This document shows positions 60,041 through 64,000 of a stretch of 64,000 nucleotides of DNA, piece after piece. Source of the DNA: Chondrosia reniformis (lineage: Eukaryota > Porifera > Demospongiae > Chondrillida > Chondrillidae); contig OX359198.1 in assembly GCA_947172415.1 (NCBI GenBank), positions 1,519,401-1,583,400 of the forward strand. Reading direction: 5' to 3'. Made by a program: the position numbers and the translations under genes. The notes under the pieces were generated by a model. It worked only from the letters and a program-made list of their open reading frames with translations, was not told the DNA's origin and ran no database searches. Within the stretch, counting starts at the first letter, position 1; each line of letters opens with the position of its first letter.

Positions 60041-60514
60041 GGACTTGGGATGTAATCTAGAAAAAAAACAGGAAGTCCTCATTAACACTGATGTATTGTA
60101 AATAAATAAATCTGGTTTTCACAGCCTAACGATCAAAACAAGAAGTTGTGCAGTCAAGTTAGTTAGCCTGGATCACTCACAGGATTGACCAAGCTTCAGT
60201 CCGATCAAACAACAGTTAATAGAGAGTTCCAACTACGGCTCTTGACAATCTCAAGACGGAACACTATTGACAAGTCTTTTGATTGCCCGACAACAGCAAA
60301 AGGTAAACAAATAAATGTCCACTTCAACAGGAGTGCAAAGGGATACTTGCAATTCAATATTTAGTAGGCGAGTTCTGAAAAGTGCAAATTCCGTCAATAG
60401 ATTGCCGTAGTCCTGAACTACACCTCTGCGCATGCTCAGTTGCATGAGACCTATGAATATGCTAAAATATGGCGACTCCCGCATAGCGTGTTGCTAAGCA
60501 ATTGGTGAAGAAAA
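60041..60514. promoter_or_regulatory. Shared upstream region of the Spen-like and MDM1-like genes
   Basis: The two genes diverge from this 474-bp interval, which is less AT-rich than the surroundings near 60400-60514 and contains no TATA box that I can see. It must also hold the 5' UTR exon(s) of the Spen-like gene. A bidirectional promoter is the simple reading. Confidence 0.5.
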
Positions 60515-63500
60515 ATGGCGGAGGTAAGCGTGAGAATAAAATGGAAATCCAATTCTCCATACTGTACTTTTAATATCCTGTAAAGTCTTATTGTAGTGTT
60601 ATCCTCATGTAGTGTGAGATCCAGTATTGTCCATGTTTTATTTGTATTTTCGCAAGTTGCTCCAACCTTTATACACTATATCATAAGATTGCTATACTCT
60701 ACAAGGCCGCAATCCAGGCCCCTACAAGATGACTATGTTGTTTAAACCAAGTAAAGCCATCATCGTTAAGATGACTATGTTTTGAGATTACTTGTTGTTT
60801 GAAATGCGCTGATTAATCATAATGAAATGAAAGGTGAATCCGAAACTTTATATTTGTTTACATTTCTTTAGTGCGCTAGTGCTTATAATCGTAGCCTATT
60901 CCTTTTGTCCTTTCATTTACTTTCACCATCATAGAGGATAATATGTTCATTTTTTTAACAAAGGTCTCAGAGTACCAGAGGAATTTCCAACCCTTTGCCT
61001 TCTCTGAAAGGTCTAGAATGAAGAGTGGTGATCAAATAGCTGGTCTTAGCTCAATGGATCTTGCAGTAGCTAGAGAACCACCACTACAGCACAAGAGACG
61101 ATCTCATTTGGAACCATCTAATAAGGTGTGTACTTAATGTTCCATATGTATAGTAGTACAATTTCAATGGACCAATGTTCACATACATACAGACAACCAC
61201 AAACGTACGTAGTAATAATAATAATGATTACTGCTACATATGCACCTAAGTGCGTACATGTTAGCGAGTCTCTACGTATGTAGTAGTTATATCACCTATG
61301 ACTTGAATTAATTGTAAAGGTGATGATAAGGTATTGTAAGGTGATGCTAAGTACGTAAACATGAGTAGGCCTACTGGTGATATAACATTTATCTCTAGTT
61401 TAAGTGTGAAATATAGGGTTTATAACACCCCAGATATCACCCGGTTGCCCCGGTAATGTGATATATGTATGTATATTGGTTTATGTATTAATCGCTGTAT
61501 TGATTAATATGTACTGTGGAGTCCAGTTGAGTCAAACTCGCCTGACTCGAAATTCTGCTTAAATGTATGTTAAGTGTATTAGGAAAGTGCATAAGTATAA
61601 TCTGTATGTATCTGTCTGAGTGTGTAATATTAGTCATGGAACTGTAGGTAGGTTATGCCTTTATCATTTAAAAGTTTGCCAAATCAGTAATTAATACTTT
61701 CACAAGATAAGCAAAGATATGAGGTTTTAACAAAAACAAAACTGTTTATACTGATTGTTGTCACATTTGTACTTGTGTCAGTTATGTATGTATGTACATA
61801 CATGTGTATGTTAGCATACGTACCATTTCCTCCAAGTTCTGTTAATCTTTCTTTCCAAACAATATTTGAGGGCTCACTTTGAATGATAACAATGAATTAT
61901 TGTAATTACATTGGTTGGTAATCTTGTCTGTGTACTAGTTTGTCTAAAGTGGCCAATGTCATAGTACTAACATTAATTATACGTACGTATGTACGTACAT
62001 TTGGTGCTTTGATGCTTTATGCAAACAAGGTGGAAAGGTAGTGCTGTAATTATGATAATCTTTGGAAATACTTGGAGTGATTGGGATGCTCAGAAGTTTT
62101 AAGGATGATATCAGTTAGTGAAGGGTGGTTACATTAAAATAAATGTAACCACTCTGTGTGATGTAATGAGAAAAGGGCACCAAATATATTTTTTGCTATG
62201 CACACGTACATCATGCCTGTTTAATCTGTACTGAAATAGGCAGGTGTAGTGTACTCGCAGTATGTCTATATCATTAACTTTATAAACATATAAACTGAAA
62301 TTTTTGAAATGTGGTGTTCTAAATTTTTCATATTCGTATAGCAGCTGACAGTCCAAATGGTAAGCAAACGCTTCTATTTATTTATTTTTAGATGCCTGCT
62401 GGCATTAGTAGTATTGCAAAGGCCAATCAGAAGACTGAATACCAGCTGCAGTATGATAAAAAGGACCCTCTTCTAGAACCATCTCCTCTCTTGGCTGCTG
62501 ATCTACTCAAAAGAAGTGGAGAAGTGCCAGCTGCGGGCAAACCAAGCAGAAAGTGAGATTGCATGACAAGGCCTCATTCAGTTGATCATTCCACAAAAAT
62601 TAAACAGTCACTTCTTAAGCTTATGCAATGGCCTGATAGGTGATAATTGAATGGTGAAGTTCAAAGAATTTTATTTAACATGGATTATCACAAAATAATT
62701 CTAAGTATGTACATGCATATAATCTACCTTGTGTGGAATTGTTTCTACTTGCTGTTACATATGTATGTACCTGCTACAGAGGATATTCAATTTAATTCAA
62801 TGGGAATGGTGAGCCTCTTAGCCATTGGCTGCTTTACAGTGGTCCAAGACACAATCCAAGAACTGCGTACCTAATATATCCTTTGCTGATATTGTTTTTT
62901 AATGAACATTCTCTTGATCTTCTCTACCTGACCAAAAGACTGCTCCATGCATATACTGATGTGTATATATTGGCTATTAGTATTAACTTTCTCGTTCTCC
63001 TAATGCAGCATTACATTTCAAGATATTGTTAAAGAGCCAATTCTCCCTGTACCTCCAAGCAAGGCTAGACCCAAAACAGCTCCCTTGACCAAAGAGCATT
63101 CTGAGGAAAGAGGAGAGACTGGTGATAGTGGAGTTGGCGAGGAAATACATGATGAGCAGGATTGCCATGAAATACAAGAGTCATCTCCCATAACTAAAGA
63201 TGGATCAGTTTCTCTAAAAGGTTATATTTTAAGGAATATTATGTACCTTCATACGTACGCACCTACGTATTAATACATATTAAAGTATTTTATTTAGAAT
63301 TATACCTACGTACATACATAAATTTAATCTTTTGTTGTTAATCTTTCCTTAGATGGTAAAAAGACTAAAAAGAGCAGACATTCAAGAAGTCATCGTCATC
63401 ACCACCACTGTCGATGTAGTCATAGCCGTTGCCATCATTCTCATCATCGCCCAAAGAAGATTAGAGTCCCCATGAGCACAGAGTACAGGGACAAGTACAG

Positions 63501-63874
63501 GGAATGGCCCATAGTGTCTGCAAGGAAACCTGAGGTGAGGGCACAGAGTGCATGCTTTATGAGTGCATGCTTTTAAATACGTACATACGTACACATATGT
63601 ATGTGTATGTACTTGGTGGATTACATACATATCCATCATCTTGATCTCTCAAACTTATTTATTTGTACATACGTACTTAAGGTATGCTTACATCAATATG
63701 TACATATACATATGTATATACGTACGTATACGTATATATGTACGTATATTAGGAGGTTGCTAACTCAAAGGAGACTGGCTCTCCAGCAGGTAGCCCCGCA
63801 AAGCTTCACAGCCCCTCTGATATGAGACTTCAAAGACACTCACCAATCAAGACAGCATTACCCATTGCAAACAA
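60515..63874 (+). CDS. MDM1-like centriole/microtubule-associated protein, 5' exons (incomplete)
   Basis: Exons in phase: 60515-60523 (MAE), 60964-61125, 62392-62552, 63009-63220, 63353-63534 and 63753-63874, with a GT donor after the last; the gene continues outside the window. The product starts MAEVSEYQRNFQPF. The SEYQRNF motif opens the MDM1 family, and two further EY-type repeats follow (TEYQLQYD in exon 3, TEYRDKYREW in exon 5). In vertebrates these repeats bind microtubules, and MDM1 restrains centriole duplication. Exon 5 also encodes a His/Ser/Arg/Cys-rich tract between about 63379 and 63450. The 274 or so codons seen are about a third of the vertebrate protein. The family call rests on the repeat motif and N-terminal position. 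Confidence 0.7.
61330..61470. repeat. Relative of the 29210 dispersed element in MDM1-like intron 2
   Basis: Shares AGGCCTACTGG..ATATAACATTTATC and CACCCCAGATATCACCC.GTTGCCC with 29210-29406, in the same orientation on the plus strand. It is partial and diverged. Confidence 0.65.
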
Positions 63875-63929
63875 GTACGTACGTACGGTGCTAGTCAGTG
63901 ATACGTAAATGGCTGACTTGTTATGTTTC

Positions 63930-64000
63930 TTCTTTTATTATCTTCTTCTCTACTGAGCAATTCTTTTACTCTTCTTCTTCTCTACTGGGCAATTCTTTTA
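63930..64000. repeat. CT-rich repeat at window end
   Basis: Two near-identical units (CTTCTTCTCTACTG[AG]GCAATTCTTTTA) in tandem. The text resembles the reverse complement of the GTGGAGAAGAAG part of the dispersed family, so another minus-strand copy may start here and continue past the window. Confidence 0.4.

Overview
This is animal nuclear DNA: AT-rich, with many short introns with GT-AG borders and metazoan gene families (Wnt, Spen/RBM15, an MDM1-like protein, a ROCO-like NTPase with a death-fold tail). Compact genes, small introns, ankyrin and death-fold families and abundant short DNA transposons fit a demosponge such as Amphimedon. That identification is an inference; the sequence contains no species marker.

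Left part (1-32310): two copies of a segmental duplication lie in direct orientation. Copy A is about 956-6460 and copy B about 15796-32310. Each starts at a 20-bp minisatellite and carries one minus-strand ankyrin-repeat gene. ANK-A (1226-4136) has 10 exons and predicts 364 residues. ANK-B (16101-29933) has 30 exons and predicts 959 residues. Both are built from one exon pair, 120 nt plus 69 nt, with every junction in phase 0. ANK-A has 4 such modules and ANK-B has 14. Every copy is open and spliceable by eye. ANK-A starts with an N-myristoylation-like signal that ANK-B has lost.

ANK-B's introns hold several mobile elements. The most notable is a 3.1-kb TA-flanked Tc1/mariner element (25759-28887). 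It has perfect 30-bp terminal inverted repeats, an intact DD34E transposase, and a second, divergently transcribed BEN-domain gene. The two genes are separated by a ~240-bp palindrome.

Between the duplicons (6461-15750) lie remnants of an acyl-CoA-ligase/reductase gene, a 1.5-kb 26-bp minisatellite, a two-exon ROCO-like NTPase with a C-terminal CARD-like domain, a LINE scrap and a dead Tc1 relic.

Middle (32311-51800): about 19.5 kb with no convincing gene. It holds a MITE whose interior is a minisatellite, a 5'-truncated LINE tail with zinc fingers, a palindromic element and dispersed repeat copies.

Right (51800-64000): a four-exon Wnt gene (51896-55723, +) with an atypical lipidation motif, a single-coding-exon Spen/RBM15-like gene (57635-60040, -), and an MDM1-like gene (60515 onward, +) that runs off the window. 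The last two are head to head and share a ~475-bp upstream region.
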